A stretch of 46,727 nucleotides of DNA. Origin: an uncultured Oscillospiraceae bacterium (lineage in GTDB: Bacteria; Bacillota; Clostridia; Oscillospirales; Oscillospiraceae). Under the pieces are notes generated by a model, which did no database searches, had not been told where the DNA came from, and saw nothing but the letters and a program-made list of their open reading frames with translations. The position numbers were made by a program, and so were the translations under genes. Shown here piece by piece: positions 18,226 to 26,354 of the stretch (its first letter is position 1; each line of letters begins with the position of its first letter). The DNA lies in NCBI GenBank assembly GCA_944387785.1, contig CALXGG010000002.1, positions 1 to 46,727 on the forward strand, given 5' to 3'.

Positions 18226-19596
18226 ATGGACGAAAACAAGATCCAGGAAGGACAGGTGCAGGAGAATAAAATGGGGATCCTGCCGGTGAACCGGCTGCTG
18301 ATCTCCATGTCGGTGCCCATCATGATCTCCATGCTGGTGCAGGCGCTGTACAACGTGGTGGACAGCGTGTTCGTGGCCAAGCTCAGCGAGAACGCCCTCA
18401 ACGCGGTGTCTCTGGCCTTCCCGGTGCAGAACCTGATGATCGCGGTGGCCACCGGTACCGGCGTCGGTATCAACGCCCTGCTGTCCAAGAGCCTGGGGGA
18501 GAAGAACTTCAAGCGGGCCAACCTGGCGGCGGCCAACGGCGTGTTCCTGGCGGTGTGCAGCTACATCGTCTTTGCCCTGCTGGGGCTGTTTTTCTCCCGC
18601 ACCTTTTTCACGGTGCAGACCGACGTGGCGGAGATCGTGGATGGCGGCGCCCAATATGTGTCCATCTGCACCATCTGCTCCTTCGGCATGTTCCTGCAGA
18701 TCACCTATGAGCGGCTGCTCCAGTCCACCGGCAAGACCATTTACACCATGTTCACTCAGGGCCTGGGGGCGGTGATCAACATCATCTTCGACCCCATCTT
18801 CATCTTCCTTCTGGACATGGGCGTGGCCGGCGCGGCGGTGGCCACGGTGCTGGGCCAGATCGTGGCGGCCATTCTGGCCATCTACCTCAACGGCAGGAAG
18901 AACCACGAGATCCAGCTCAGCTTCCGGGGCTTCCGGCCCAGCGGGCGGATCATCGGCGTGATCTACGCGGTGGGCGTGCCCTCCATCATCATGGCGGCCA
19001 TCAGCTCGGTGATGACCTTCGGCATGAACCAGATCCTTATCGGCTTCACCACCACCGCCACCGCCGTGCTGGGGGTGTACTTCAAGCTCCAGAGCTTCAT
19101 TTTCATGCCGGTGTTCGGCCTGAACAACGGCCTGGTGCCCATCATCGCCTACAACTTCGGCGCCCGGAAGCCGGACCGGATGCTCCGGGCCATCAAGCTG
19201 GGCATTCTGTACGCCACGGGGATCATGGCGGTGGGCTTCGCCATTTTCCAGCTGGTCCCGTCGGTGCTGCTGGGCTTTTTCGAGGCGTCGGACTATATGC
19301 TGGAGATCGGCGTGCCCGCCCTGCGGATCATCTGCATCAGCTTCCTGCTGGCGGGCTTCTGCATCATCTCCTCCTCCACTTTCCAGGCCCTGGGCCACGG
19401 CATGCTGAGCCTCATCGTCTCCCTGGTGCGTCAGTTGGTGGTGCTGCTGCCGGTGGCGTGGCTGCTGTCCCTCAGCGGCCAGCTGGGGCTGGTGTGGTGG
19501 GCCTTCCCCTTCGCGGAGCTGTTTTCCCTCACCCTGTGCGTTTTCTTCCACCGCCATGTGTACCGCCGGGAGATCCGGCCCATGATGGGGCAGTGA
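18226..19596 (+). CDS. MATE family efflux transporter
   Basis: Multidrug and toxin extrusion type exporter, 456 residues, about 12 membrane helices in two homologous halves. Diagnostic segments are PIMISMLVQALYNVVDSVFVAKL near the N-terminus, GTGVGINALLSKSLGEKN and the second-half FGLNNGLVPIIAYNFGARKPDRM. Start ATG 18226 follows GGGGAGGAG; an in-frame GTG at 18178 lacks a site. An attenuator-like hairpin lies between promoter and gene, and a terminator follows. Substrate unknown. Confidence 0.93.
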   Translation: MDENKIQEGQVQENKMGILPVNRLLISMSVPIMISMLVQALYNVVDSVFVAKLSENALNAVSLAFPVQNLMIAVATGTGVGINALLSKSLGEKNFKRANLAAANGVFLAVCSYIVFALLGLFFSRTFFTVQTDVAEIVDGGAQYVSICTICSFGMFLQITYERLLQSTGKTIYTMFTQGLGAVINIIFDPIFIFLLDMGVAGAAVATVLGQIVAAILAIYLNGRKNHEIQLSFRGFRPSGRIIGVIYAVGVPSIIMAAISSVMTFGMNQILIGFTTTATAVLGVYFKLQSFIFMPVFGLNNGLVPIIAYNFGARKPDRMLRAIKLGILYATGIMAVGFAIFQLVPSVLLGFFEASDYMLEIGVPALRIICISFLLAGFCIISSSTFQALGHGMLSLIVSLVRQLVVLLPVAWLLSLSGQLGLVWWAFPFAELFSLTLCVFFHRHVYRREIRPMMGQ

Positions 19597-19610
19597 ACCC
19601 TATATACGAG

Positions 19611-19646
19611 CACCCGGGAACAGGCATCTGTTTCCGGGTGTTTTTT
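19611..19646 (+). terminator. Terminator after the MATE gene
   Basis: CACCCGGGAACA (19611-19622) pairs with TGTTTCCGGGTG (19629-19640) with one G-U pair, then T6. Confidence 0.9.
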
Positions 19647-19824
19647 CGTAAAGAAGGGCCCGGGCGGTACCGGCCAAGCCGGGGAGAAGCCGCCGCCCCG
19701 CCCCGGACAGGCGGCGGCCCTTCCTAAAATTTAGAAAAAGGAAACAGAAAAAAAGAAACTCCCCCTCAGGCGGATACGTCTAAGCTATGTTACCAAAATG
19801 TTTACTTTGTAACGGGAATATGCC
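19647..19824. other. Gene-free stretch before the dlt-like operon
   Basis: No gene is seen. A/T-rich from 19725. An imperfect inverted repeat, GTTACCAAA (19790-19798) facing TTTGTAAC (19806-19813), lies just upstream of the promoter and could be an operator. Confidence 0.5.
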
Positions 19825-19853
19825 TTTACTTTCTCGGGTTTTCCGCCTATAAT
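19825..19853 (+). promoter_or_regulatory. Sigma-A promoter of the dlt-like operon
   Basis: TTTACT (19825-19830), a 17-base spacer and consensus TATAAT (19848-19853). The leader is about 95 bases. Confidence 0.78.
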
Positions 19854-19956
19854 ATATTGCTGAAATACTGCGGGAGGGCAGGCCGCCCCGGCGGGGCCCT
19901 TCCTGCGGCCGCGGGGGTTTCCCCGCGTTCAGAACAGAGAAGGAGCGGTGATTTCC

Positions 19957-21087
19957 ATGCCGCACGACGACATACATAATCCTTCCGGCCGCGATGGCCA
20001 GCCCGCCCGCCGGGGCGGACGCCACGCGGCCGCCGGCCGCCGCCGGAAGAAAGGGGGCGGCGCTGCGGCGCTGCTGATCCTTTTGTGCCTGGCCCTGGGG
20101 CTGGGGGCGGGGCTGCTGCTGCCCCGGCTGTGGGAATCCGCCCAGCCGGAGATCCCCCAGGAGCCCCCCGGGGGGACGGCGGTGGACCAGACCTGCCTGA
20201 CGGTGGATACCCTGCCCCCGGAGGCTTTTGTCACGGACGTGACGGGGGCCTCCCAGGTGACGGTGGCCTTTGACACCGCGCCGGACTTCACCGTGCCCGG
20301 CGATCAGGAGGTCACGGTGGTCCTCACCGACGAGGACGGCAACCAGACCCGGGTCACCGCGGTCCTCACCGTGGTGGAGGACACCACGGCGCCGGTGATC
20401 TCCGGCGTGGCGGACCAGACGGTGCTGCTGGGGGAGACGGTGACCTACAAGAAGGGCGTCACCGTCACCGATGACTACGATGAGGACGTGGCGCTGGAGG
20501 TGGACTCCAGCCAGGTGGATCCCACCAAGGCCGGGGCCTACCAGGTGACCTACCGGGCCACGGACCGCTCCGGCAATACCGCCGAGGCCGCCGCCTGGAT
20601 CTTCTTCATCCAGCCCTCGGACTACGCGGACCTGGCCCTGGAGGAGGCCCAGGAGGTGCTGGACAAGATCACCACCGACGACATGACCCAGGTGGAGGTG
20701 GCCCGGGCCATCTACGACTGGTGCCGGTCCAACATCGGCTATACCGCCCACTCGGACAAGGGGGACTGGCAGAAGGCCGCGGTCCAGGGCTTCACCAAGC
20801 GCAGCGGGGACTGCTATGTGTACTTTGCCACCGCCAAGGCCATGTTCGAGGCGGCGGGGATCCCCAATATCGACGTGGAAAAGACCTATGTGGAGGGCCG
20901 GGCCATGCACTACTGGAGCCTCATCAACTGCGGCAGCGGCTGGTACCACTTCGACGCCACGCCCCGGGTGGGGGAGGGGGACGACTTCTTCATGGTCACC
21001 GACGCCTTCCTGGAGGCCTACTCCCAGTCCCACAACAACAGCCACGAATTTGACCACTCCCTCTATCCGGCCACGCCGGAGGCGTGA
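19957..21087 (+). CDS. Membrane-anchored transglutaminase-like protein with Ig-like domain
   Basis: First gene of the surface-modification operon, 376 residues. A basic cytoplasmic tail is followed by one membrane helix (about 36-56), an Ig-like fold of the bacterial DUF5011 type (about 140-217, APVISGVADQTVLLGETVTY and VTYRATDRSGNTAEA), and a transglutaminase-core domain with the full Cys-His-Asp triad: Cys286 in SGDCYVYF, His318 in GRAMHYW, Asp333 in HFDATP. It therefore faces outward and could cleave or cross-link peptide or acyl bonds at the cell surface. AAGGAG is 11 bases before ATG 19957; an in-frame GTG at 19948 is too close to that site. The next gene starts 33 bases on. Confidence 0.88.
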   Translation: MPHDDIHNPSGRDGQPARRGGRHAAAGRRRKKGGGAAALLILLCLALGLGAGLLLPRLWESAQPEIPQEPPGGTAVDQTCLTVDTLPPEAFVTDVTGASQVTVAFDTAPDFTVPGDQEVTVVLTDEDGNQTRVTAVLTVVEDTTAPVISGVADQTVLLGETVTYKKGVTVTDDYDEDVALEVDSSQVDPTKAGAYQVTYRATDRSGNTAEAAAWIFFIQPSDYADLALEEAQEVLDKITTDDMTQVEVARAIYDWCRSNIGYTAHSDKGDWQKAAVQGFTKRSGDCYVYFATAKAMFEAAGIPNIDVEKTYVEGRAMHYWSLINCGSGWYHFDATPRVGEGDDFFMVTDAFLEAYSQSHNNSHEFDHSLYPATPEA

Positions 21088-21119
21088 GGGGATCCGCGGT
21101 AAAGGAGGCCGCGCCGCCT

Positions 21120-22631
21120 ATGATGACCAACCTGCTTTCCTACCTGGAGGAGACCGTCGTCCGCCTGCCGGACAAGGTCGCCTACTCCGACGGGACGGAT
21201 TCCCTGACCTTCCGCGAGGTGTACGGCCAATCCCGCGCCCTGGGCACCGCCCTCAGCCGGGCGGGGTATTACCGGGAGCCGGTGGTGGTGTTTATGGGCC
21301 GCCATCCCAAGATGGTCACCGCCTTTCTGGGGGTCCTGTATGCCGGGTGCCACTATGTGCCCCTGGACGAGGAGATGCCCCGCCACCGCATCCAGCTGAT
21401 CTTCCGGAGCCTGAAGCCCCGCTGCGCCGTCTGCGACGGGAAAACGGCGGAGCTGCTGAAGGAGTTTGACTGGGAGGGGCGGGTGCTCCTCTACGACGAG
21501 GCCGCCGCCGGGGAGATCGACGAGGCCGCCCTGGCCGCCATCCGGGACAGGGCCCTGGACATCGACCCCGCCTACATCGTCTTTACCTCCGGCTCCACCG
21601 GGGTGCCCAAGGGGGTGGCGGCCTGCCACCGCTCGGTGATCGACTACATCGAGAACCTCTCCGAGGTGCTGGGCTTTGCCGAGGACACGGTGTTCGGCAA
21701 CCAGACCCCCCTCTATTTTGACGCCTGCCTCAAGGAGGTCTACCCCACCCTGAAGTTCGGCGCCACCGCCTACCTGGTGCCCAAGCAGCTCTTTATGCTG
21801 CCGGTGAAGCTGGTGGAGTACCTCAACGAGCACCATATCAACACCATCTGCTGGGTGGTGTCCGCCATGACCATCGTCTCCGGCCTGGGGGCCTTTCAGC
21901 AGGTGCGGCCGGAATACCTGCGCCTGGTGGCCTTCGGCAGCGAGGTGTTCCCCATCAAGCAGTTCCGCCTCTGGCGGGAGGTGCTGCCCAACGCCCGGTT
22001 CGTGAACCTCTACGGCCCCACCGAGGCCACCGGCATGAGCTGCTACTATGAGGTGAAGCGGGACTTCGCCCTGGACGAGGCCATCCCCATCGGCCGGCCC
22101 TTCCGGAACACGGAGATCCTGCTGCTGGACGAGAACGACCGCCCGGCGGGCCCTGGGGAGACAGGCGAGATCTGCATCCGGGGCACCGGCGTCACCCTGG
22201 GCTACTACAACGACCCGGAGCGGACGGCGGAGTCCTTCGTCCAGAACCCGCTGAACAAGGCGTACCCCGAGATCATCTACCGCACCGGCGACCTGGCCCG
22301 GTACAACGAGGAGGGGGAGCTGGTGTTCCTCTCCCGGAAGGACTATCAGATCAAGCACATGGGCCACCGCATCGAGCTGGGGGAGATCGAGCTCATCGCC
22401 AATATGATGCCCGCCGTGAGCCAGGCCTGCTGCGTGTTTGACGATGTGAAAAAGAAGATCACCCTCTTTTATGTGGGGGAGGCCGAGGCGGCGGAGGTGG
22501 TGGCCTACACCAAGGAGAAGCTGCCCCGGTACATGGTGCCCAACAGTGTCCGCCGCCTGGAGCGGCTGCCCCAGACCCCCAACGGGAAGATCGACCGCAA
22601 GGGCCTGAAGGAACAGGCCTGCGCCCGCTGA
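21120..22631 (+). CDS. AMP-forming amino acid/acyl ligase, DltA-like
   Basis: Cytosolic adenylate-forming enzyme of 503 residues expected to activate an amino or carboxylic acid and load it on the carrier protein encoded next. Motifs: P-loop FTSGSTGVPKG (155-165), NLYGPTEAT (296-304), YRTGDLARY and the C-terminal lysine motif NGKIDRKG. Overall layout and operon order match D-alanine ligase DltA, but substrate-pocket residues cannot be assigned by eye, so D-alanine is only the leading guess. AAAGGAGG sits 11 bases before ATG 21120; a GTG at 21084 overlapping the upstream stop has no site. Confidence 0.9.
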   Translation: MMTNLLSYLEETVVRLPDKVAYSDGTDSLTFREVYGQSRALGTALSRAGYYREPVVVFMGRHPKMVTAFLGVLYAGCHYVPLDEEMPRHRIQLIFRSLKPRCAVCDGKTAELLKEFDWEGRVLLYDEAAAGEIDEAALAAIRDRALDIDPAYIVFTSGSTGVPKGVAACHRSVIDYIENLSEVLGFAEDTVFGNQTPLYFDACLKEVYPTLKFGATAYLVPKQLFMLPVKLVEYLNEHHINTICWVVSAMTIVSGLGAFQQVRPEYLRLVAFGSEVFPIKQFRLWREVLPNARFVNLYGPTEATGMSCYYEVKRDFALDEAIPIGRPFRNTEILLLDENDRPAGPGETGEICIRGTGVTLGYYNDPERTAESFVQNPLNKAYPEIIYRTGDLARYNEEGELVFLSRKDYQIKHMGHRIELGEIELIANMMPAVSQACCVFDDVKKKITLFYVGEAEAAEVVAYTKEKLPRYMVPNSVRRLERLPQTPNGKIDRKGLKEQACAR

Positions 22632-22650
22632 AAGAGAAAGGAGAACGACC

Positions 22651-22887
22651 ATGACCTTTGATGAACTGCTGGAGATCCTCAGCGACCTGCACCCCGAGGT
22701 GGATTTTGCCACGGAGACGGGCCTGATCGACAACAAGGTGCTGGATTCCTTCGACATCGTCAGCATCGTCACCGAGATCAGCGCGAATTTTGACGTATCC
22801 ATCCCTGCCGGCGAGATCGTCCCGGAGAATTTCAACTCCGCCCAGGCCCTCTTTGAGCTGGTGGAGCGGCTGTCCGACGAGGACTGA
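22651..22887 (+). CDS. Acyl/aminoacyl carrier protein, DltC-like
   Basis: A 78-residue acidic helical protein with the phosphopantetheine attachment motif LDSFDIVSIV (Ser33). It is the expected carrier for the acid activated by the upstream ligase and handed to the downstream MBOAT protein. AAAGGAG precedes ATG 22651, and the gene follows the ligase stop by 19 bases. Canonical DltC is of the same size. Confidence 0.93.
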   Translation: MTFDELLEILSDLHPEVDFATETGLIDNKVLDSFDIVSIVTEISANFDVSIPAGEIVPENFNSAQALFELVERLSDED

Positions 22888-22933
22888 CCCTCTGCCGGGC
22901 GGCGGATATTCTCATAAGGACGGCTGACACGAT

Positions 22934-24526
22934 ATGCTTTTTACCTCATTTGGATTCATCCTGTTCCTGGCCATCCTGTTCCCGCTGTACTACCTGGTGC
23001 CCAAACGGCTGCAGTGGATGCTGCTGCTGGCGGCCAGCTATGTGTTCTACGCTTTTGCCGGCTGGGGGTGCCTGATCTTTATTGCCGTCACCACGGTGAC
23101 CTGCTGGTACGCCTCCCTCCGGATGGACCGGCTCCAGAAGCGGCAGAGCCTCTATCTGAAGGCCCGGAAGGAGGCGCTGACCTCCGGGGAGAAGAAGGCG
23201 TACAAGGCCCAGGTGAAGCGGAAGAAGCTGGGATGGTTCCTGGCGGCGCTGCTGCTGAACTTCGGCATCCTGGCGGTGCTCAAGTACACCAATTTTGCCA
23301 TCGTCAACCTCAACGCCGTCTCCGCCCTCTTCGGCGGCGGGCAGCTCCAGCTGGTGGACCTGCTGCTGCCCATGGGCATCTCCTTCTATACCTTCCAGAC
23401 CATCGGCTATGTGATCGACGTCTACCGGGGCAAGTATCCCCCTCAGGAGAGCCTGCCCCGGTTTGCCCTCTTCGTCTCCTTCTTCCCCCAGCTGGTCCAG
23501 GGCCCCATCAGCCGCTATGACGACCTGGCCCCCCACCTGCTGGGAGAGCATCCCTTTGACCGCCGGACGGTGTCCTTCGGCCTCCAGCGGATCCTCTGGG
23601 GCTACTTCAAGAAGATGGTGGTGGCGGACCGGCTTCTCACCGCTGTCACGGCCATCATCGGCGCGCCGGAGACCTACGACGGGATCTTCGTCCTCCTGGG
23701 CATGTTCCTCTACGCCCTGGAGCTGTATGCCGACTTCACCGGCGGCATCGACATCACCATCGGCATCGCCAACACCCTGGGGGTGCCGGTGAAGGAGAAC
23801 TTCATCCGCCCCTACTTCTCCAAGAACATCGAGGAGTACTGGCGGCGCTGGCACATCACCATGGGCACCTGGTTCCGGGATTACATCTTCTACCCCGTCT
23901 CGGTGTCCAGGCCCATGCTGTCCATTTCCAAGAAATCCCGCTCCCTTCTGGGGCCGGAGCTGGGCAAGCGGGTGCCGGTGTACCTGGCCACCCTCATCAC
24001 CTGGTTCGCCACCGGCATCTGGCACGGGGCCAGCTGGAACTTCATCGTCTGGGGCCTTCTCAACGGCGTGGTCATCATTATTTCCCAGGAGTGCGCCCCG
24101 CTGTATCGCCGCTTCCACGAGCGGTTCCCCAAGGTGGGGGCCACCTTTGGCTGGCGGCTGTTCCAGGTGGTGCGGACCTTCTGGCTGATGAGCGCCCTCA
24201 GGAGCCTGGACTGCTACCGGGACGTGCCCCTCACCTTCTCCATGGTGGGGACCATCTTTACCCGCTTCTCCCTCACGCCCCTCTTTGACGGCTCCCTGCT
24301 GGAGCTGGGGCTGGGGGCCGGTGACTGGATCGTGGCGGGCCTGGGGTGCCTGCTGATCCTGGGGGTGAGCCTCCGGCAGCGCCGGGGCAGCGTCCGGGAG
24401 CAGCTGGAACGCTCGCCCGCGGCGGCGCGGTACGCCGTGGCCTTCGGTTTGACCTTCGCGGTGCTGGTATTCGGGGCTTACGGCGTGGGCTATGACGCCA
24501 GCCAGTTCATCTACAACCAATTCTGA
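22934..24526 (+). CDS. MBOAT family O-acyltransferase, DltB-like
   Basis: Polytopic membrane acyltransferase of 530 residues that should pass the acyl or aminoacyl group across or at the membrane. It starts MLFTSFGFILFLAILFPLYY, has the MBOAT core (QGPISRYDDL and NIEEYWRRWHITMGTWFRDYI) and the invariant active-site histidine in GIWHGASWN (His364). The ribosome binding site (AAGGAC) is weak and far from ATG 22934, perhaps lowering translation. It is longer than typical DltB (about 400) and closer in size to AlgI-type proteins, so O-acetylation of a glycopolymer is an alternative to D-alanylation. Confidence 0.92.
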   Translation: MLFTSFGFILFLAILFPLYYLVPKRLQWMLLLAASYVFYAFAGWGCLIFIAVTTVTCWYASLRMDRLQKRQSLYLKARKEALTSGEKKAYKAQVKRKKLGWFLAALLLNFGILAVLKYTNFAIVNLNAVSALFGGGQLQLVDLLLPMGISFYTFQTIGYVIDVYRGKYPPQESLPRFALFVSFFPQLVQGPISRYDDLAPHLLGEHPFDRRTVSFGLQRILWGYFKKMVVADRLLTAVTAIIGAPETYDGIFVLLGMFLYALELYADFTGGIDITIGIANTLGVPVKENFIRPYFSKNIEEYWRRWHITMGTWFRDYIFYPVSVSRPMLSISKKSRSLLGPELGKRVPVYLATLITWFATGIWHGASWNFIVWGLLNGVVIIISQECAPLYRRFHERFPKVGATFGWRLFQVVRTFWLMSALRSLDCYRDVPLTFSMVGTIFTRFSLTPLFDGSLLELGLGAGDWIVAGLGCLLILGVSLRQRRGSVREQLERSPAAARYAVAFGLTFAVLVFGAYGVGYDASQFIYNQF

Positions 24527-24538
24527 CAAGGAGCATCC

Positions 24539-25618
24539 ATGAAACGTATCTGCAAGTGGGGCGGGATCGCCCTCATCTGGGCGGGCGCATTCTTCCTCCT
24601 CCAGGCCCTGCTGGTGCCCAAGTATATGGATGGGATCCCCGACGGCGCCCTGGTGCGGGAGTACTACCGGGAGACTACGGAGCACGACGTGATCTTTATC
24701 GGGGACTGCGAGGTGTACGAGAATTTCTCCCCGGTGACCCTCTGGGAGAACTACGGCATCACCAGCTATGTCCGGGGCAGCCCCCAGCAGCTGATCTGGC
24801 ACTCCTATTACACCCTGAAGGACACCCTGGAGCGGGAGACGCCCCAGGCGGTGGTGTTCAACGTGCTGTCCATGCAGTACAGCGAGCCCCAGAGCGAGGC
24901 CTATAACCGGATGGCCCTGGACGATCTGCCCCTCTCGGTGAACAAGATCCAGGCGGTGCTGGCCTCGAAGATGGAGGACGAGACCCTCCTCAGCTATATT
25001 TTCCCTCTCTTCCGCTACCACAGCCGCTGGAGCGAGCTGACGGCCTCGGACTTCCGCTATCTCTTTTATCAGGACGCCCTCAGCCATAACGGCTTTCTCA
25101 TGCGGGCGGACGTGCGGCCGGTGACCACCATCCCGGAGCCCAAGAAGCTGGCCAACTACCAGTTTGCCGACGTCTGCTACGAATATCTGGACAAGATCCG
25201 GCTCCTCTGTGAGGAGGAGGGGGTGGAGCTGATCCTCATCAAGGCACCCAGCCTCTATCCCCACTGGTATGAGGAGTGGGACCGGCAGATGGTGGACTAC
25301 GCCGGGGAGCACGGCCTCACCTACATCAATTTCCTGGACCGTATCGACGAGGTCGGCCTGGACTTTTCCACCGATACCTACGACCAGGGGCTCCACCTGA
25401 ACCTCAGCGGCGCGGAGAAGCTGTCCGACTACTTCGGGGCGATCCTCCGGGACGCGGGGATCCCCGACCGCCGGGAGGACGAGGCCCTCTCCGCCGTATG
25501 GGCGGAGAAGTGCGAAGCCTACCACGCCCAGGCGGAAGCACAATATGCGGAACTGGCGGAGAAGGGCTATCTGACCCGGGCCACCACCCCGGGCAGCCAG
25601 ATCCCCGCCGGCGAGTAA
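24539..25618 (+). CDS. SGNH hydrolase-like/DltD-like membrane-anchored protein with Cys at the nucleophile position
   Basis: A 359-residue protein with one N-terminal membrane helix (about 8-28) and an extracytoplasmic domain resembling SGNH acyltransferase partners of MBOAT proteins (DltD, AlgJ/AlgX). The block I motif reads VIFIGDCEVYENF, so the usual GDS serine is Cys57. The C-terminal acid and histidine are present in YDQGLHLN (Asp282, His286). The gene takes the DltD position after the MBOAT gene, 12 bases away, with AAGGAG five bases before ATG 24539. Family assignment is moderate; Ser-to-Cys is read directly. Confidence 0.82.
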   Translation: MKRICKWGGIALIWAGAFFLLQALLVPKYMDGIPDGALVREYYRETTEHDVIFIGDCEVYENFSPVTLWENYGITSYVRGSPQQLIWHSYYTLKDTLERETPQAVVFNVLSMQYSEPQSEAYNRMALDDLPLSVNKIQAVLASKMEDETLLSYIFPLFRYHSRWSELTASDFRYLFYQDALSHNGFLMRADVRPVTTIPEPKKLANYQFADVCYEYLDKIRLLCEEEGVELILIKAPSLYPHWYEEWDRQMVDYAGEHGLTYINFLDRIDEVGLDFSTDTYDQGLHLNLSGAEKLSDYFGAILRDAGIPDRREDEALSAVWAEKCEAYHAQAEAQYAELAEKGYLTRATTPGSQIPAGE

Positions 25619-25647
25619 AAAGCACAACCAAGTAAAGGAGAAACCAC

Positions 25648-26217
25648 ATGAAACACAACGGAAAGAAGCTCTCTGCCCTGCTGCTGGCCCTGCTGCTGTG
25701 CCTTGCCCTTCTGGCGGGCTGCGGCGGGAACAATGGCGGCAACGACCAGGCCGGCGGCGGCAGTACCAACGGGCAAAACAGCGGCGCGGACGGGGAAGGC
25801 GCCCAGGAGGCGTCCGCCTTTGTCTTTGTCAGCAACGGTGTGGAGGTGAAGATGAACGCCGAGGCGGATCCCATCGTGGAGGCTCTGGGGGAGCCCATCT
25901 CCTCCTACGACGCCCCCAGCTGCGCCTTCCAGGGCACGGACTGGATCTACACCTATGACGGCTTCCAGCTGAACACCTATCCCCTGAACGACGTGAACTA
26001 TGTGTCCTCCGTGGTCTTTACCAGCGACGCTGTCGCCACCCCCGAGGGCCTGGAGATCGGCGGCACCAGGGAGGATATGATCGCCGCCTACGGCGAGGAC
26101 TACACCGAGGAGTACGGCATGTGCACCTACACCCGGGGGGACAGCCAGCTGTCCATCCTGTTTGGGGACGGCGCCATCACCTCCATCGAGTATCTGGCGG
26201 TGCTGCCGGAGCAGTAA
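25648..26217 (+). CDS. Lipoprotein of unknown function, last gene of the dlt-like operon
   Basis: A 189-residue lipoprotein: signal peptide with lipobox LAGC (Cys25), then a Gly/Asn/Gln-rich linker to about residue 55, then a compact domain with two similar segments (DPIVEALGEPISSYD and EDMIAAYGEDYTEEYG) and two cysteines (SCAFQG, YGMCTY). The paired segments recall the SmpA/BLIP-type two-repeat fold, but this is only an impression. AAAGGAG precedes ATG 25648; a terminator follows the stop. Operon position suggests a surface role alongside the acyl-transfer genes. Confidence 0.82.
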   Translation: MKHNGKKLSALLLALLLCLALLAGCGGNNGGNDQAGGGSTNGQNSGADGEGAQEASAFVFVSNGVEVKMNAEADPIVEALGEPISSYDAPSCAFQGTDWIYTYDGFQLNTYPLNDVNYVSSVVFTSDAVATPEGLEIGGTREDMIAAYGEDYTEEYGMCTYTRGDSQLSILFGDGAITSIEYLAVLPEQ

Positions 26218-26231
26218 GCGGAATAAATGAG

Positions 26232-26278
26232 GATCCCCCGCGGGGCCGGACTCACCGGGCCCTGCGGGGGATCTTTTT
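26232..26278 (+). terminator. Terminator of the dlt-like operon
   Basis: GATCCCCCGC (26232-26241) pairs with GCGGGGGATC (26264-26273), with inner GGCC/GGGCC pairing, then T5. Confidence 0.88.
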
Positions 26279-26354
26279 GCCTGTTTTCAGGGGAATTTTC
26301 TGTTTTCGGGCGCTGCCTGGTTTCACTGCCTGTTTTCCGGCGGAAGCGGCGCCT

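Noticed and set aside
22946..25627. Open frame of 893 codons opposite the MBOAT and SGNH-like genes
   Set aside because: Antisense to two real genes and across their boundary; composition is not protein-like.
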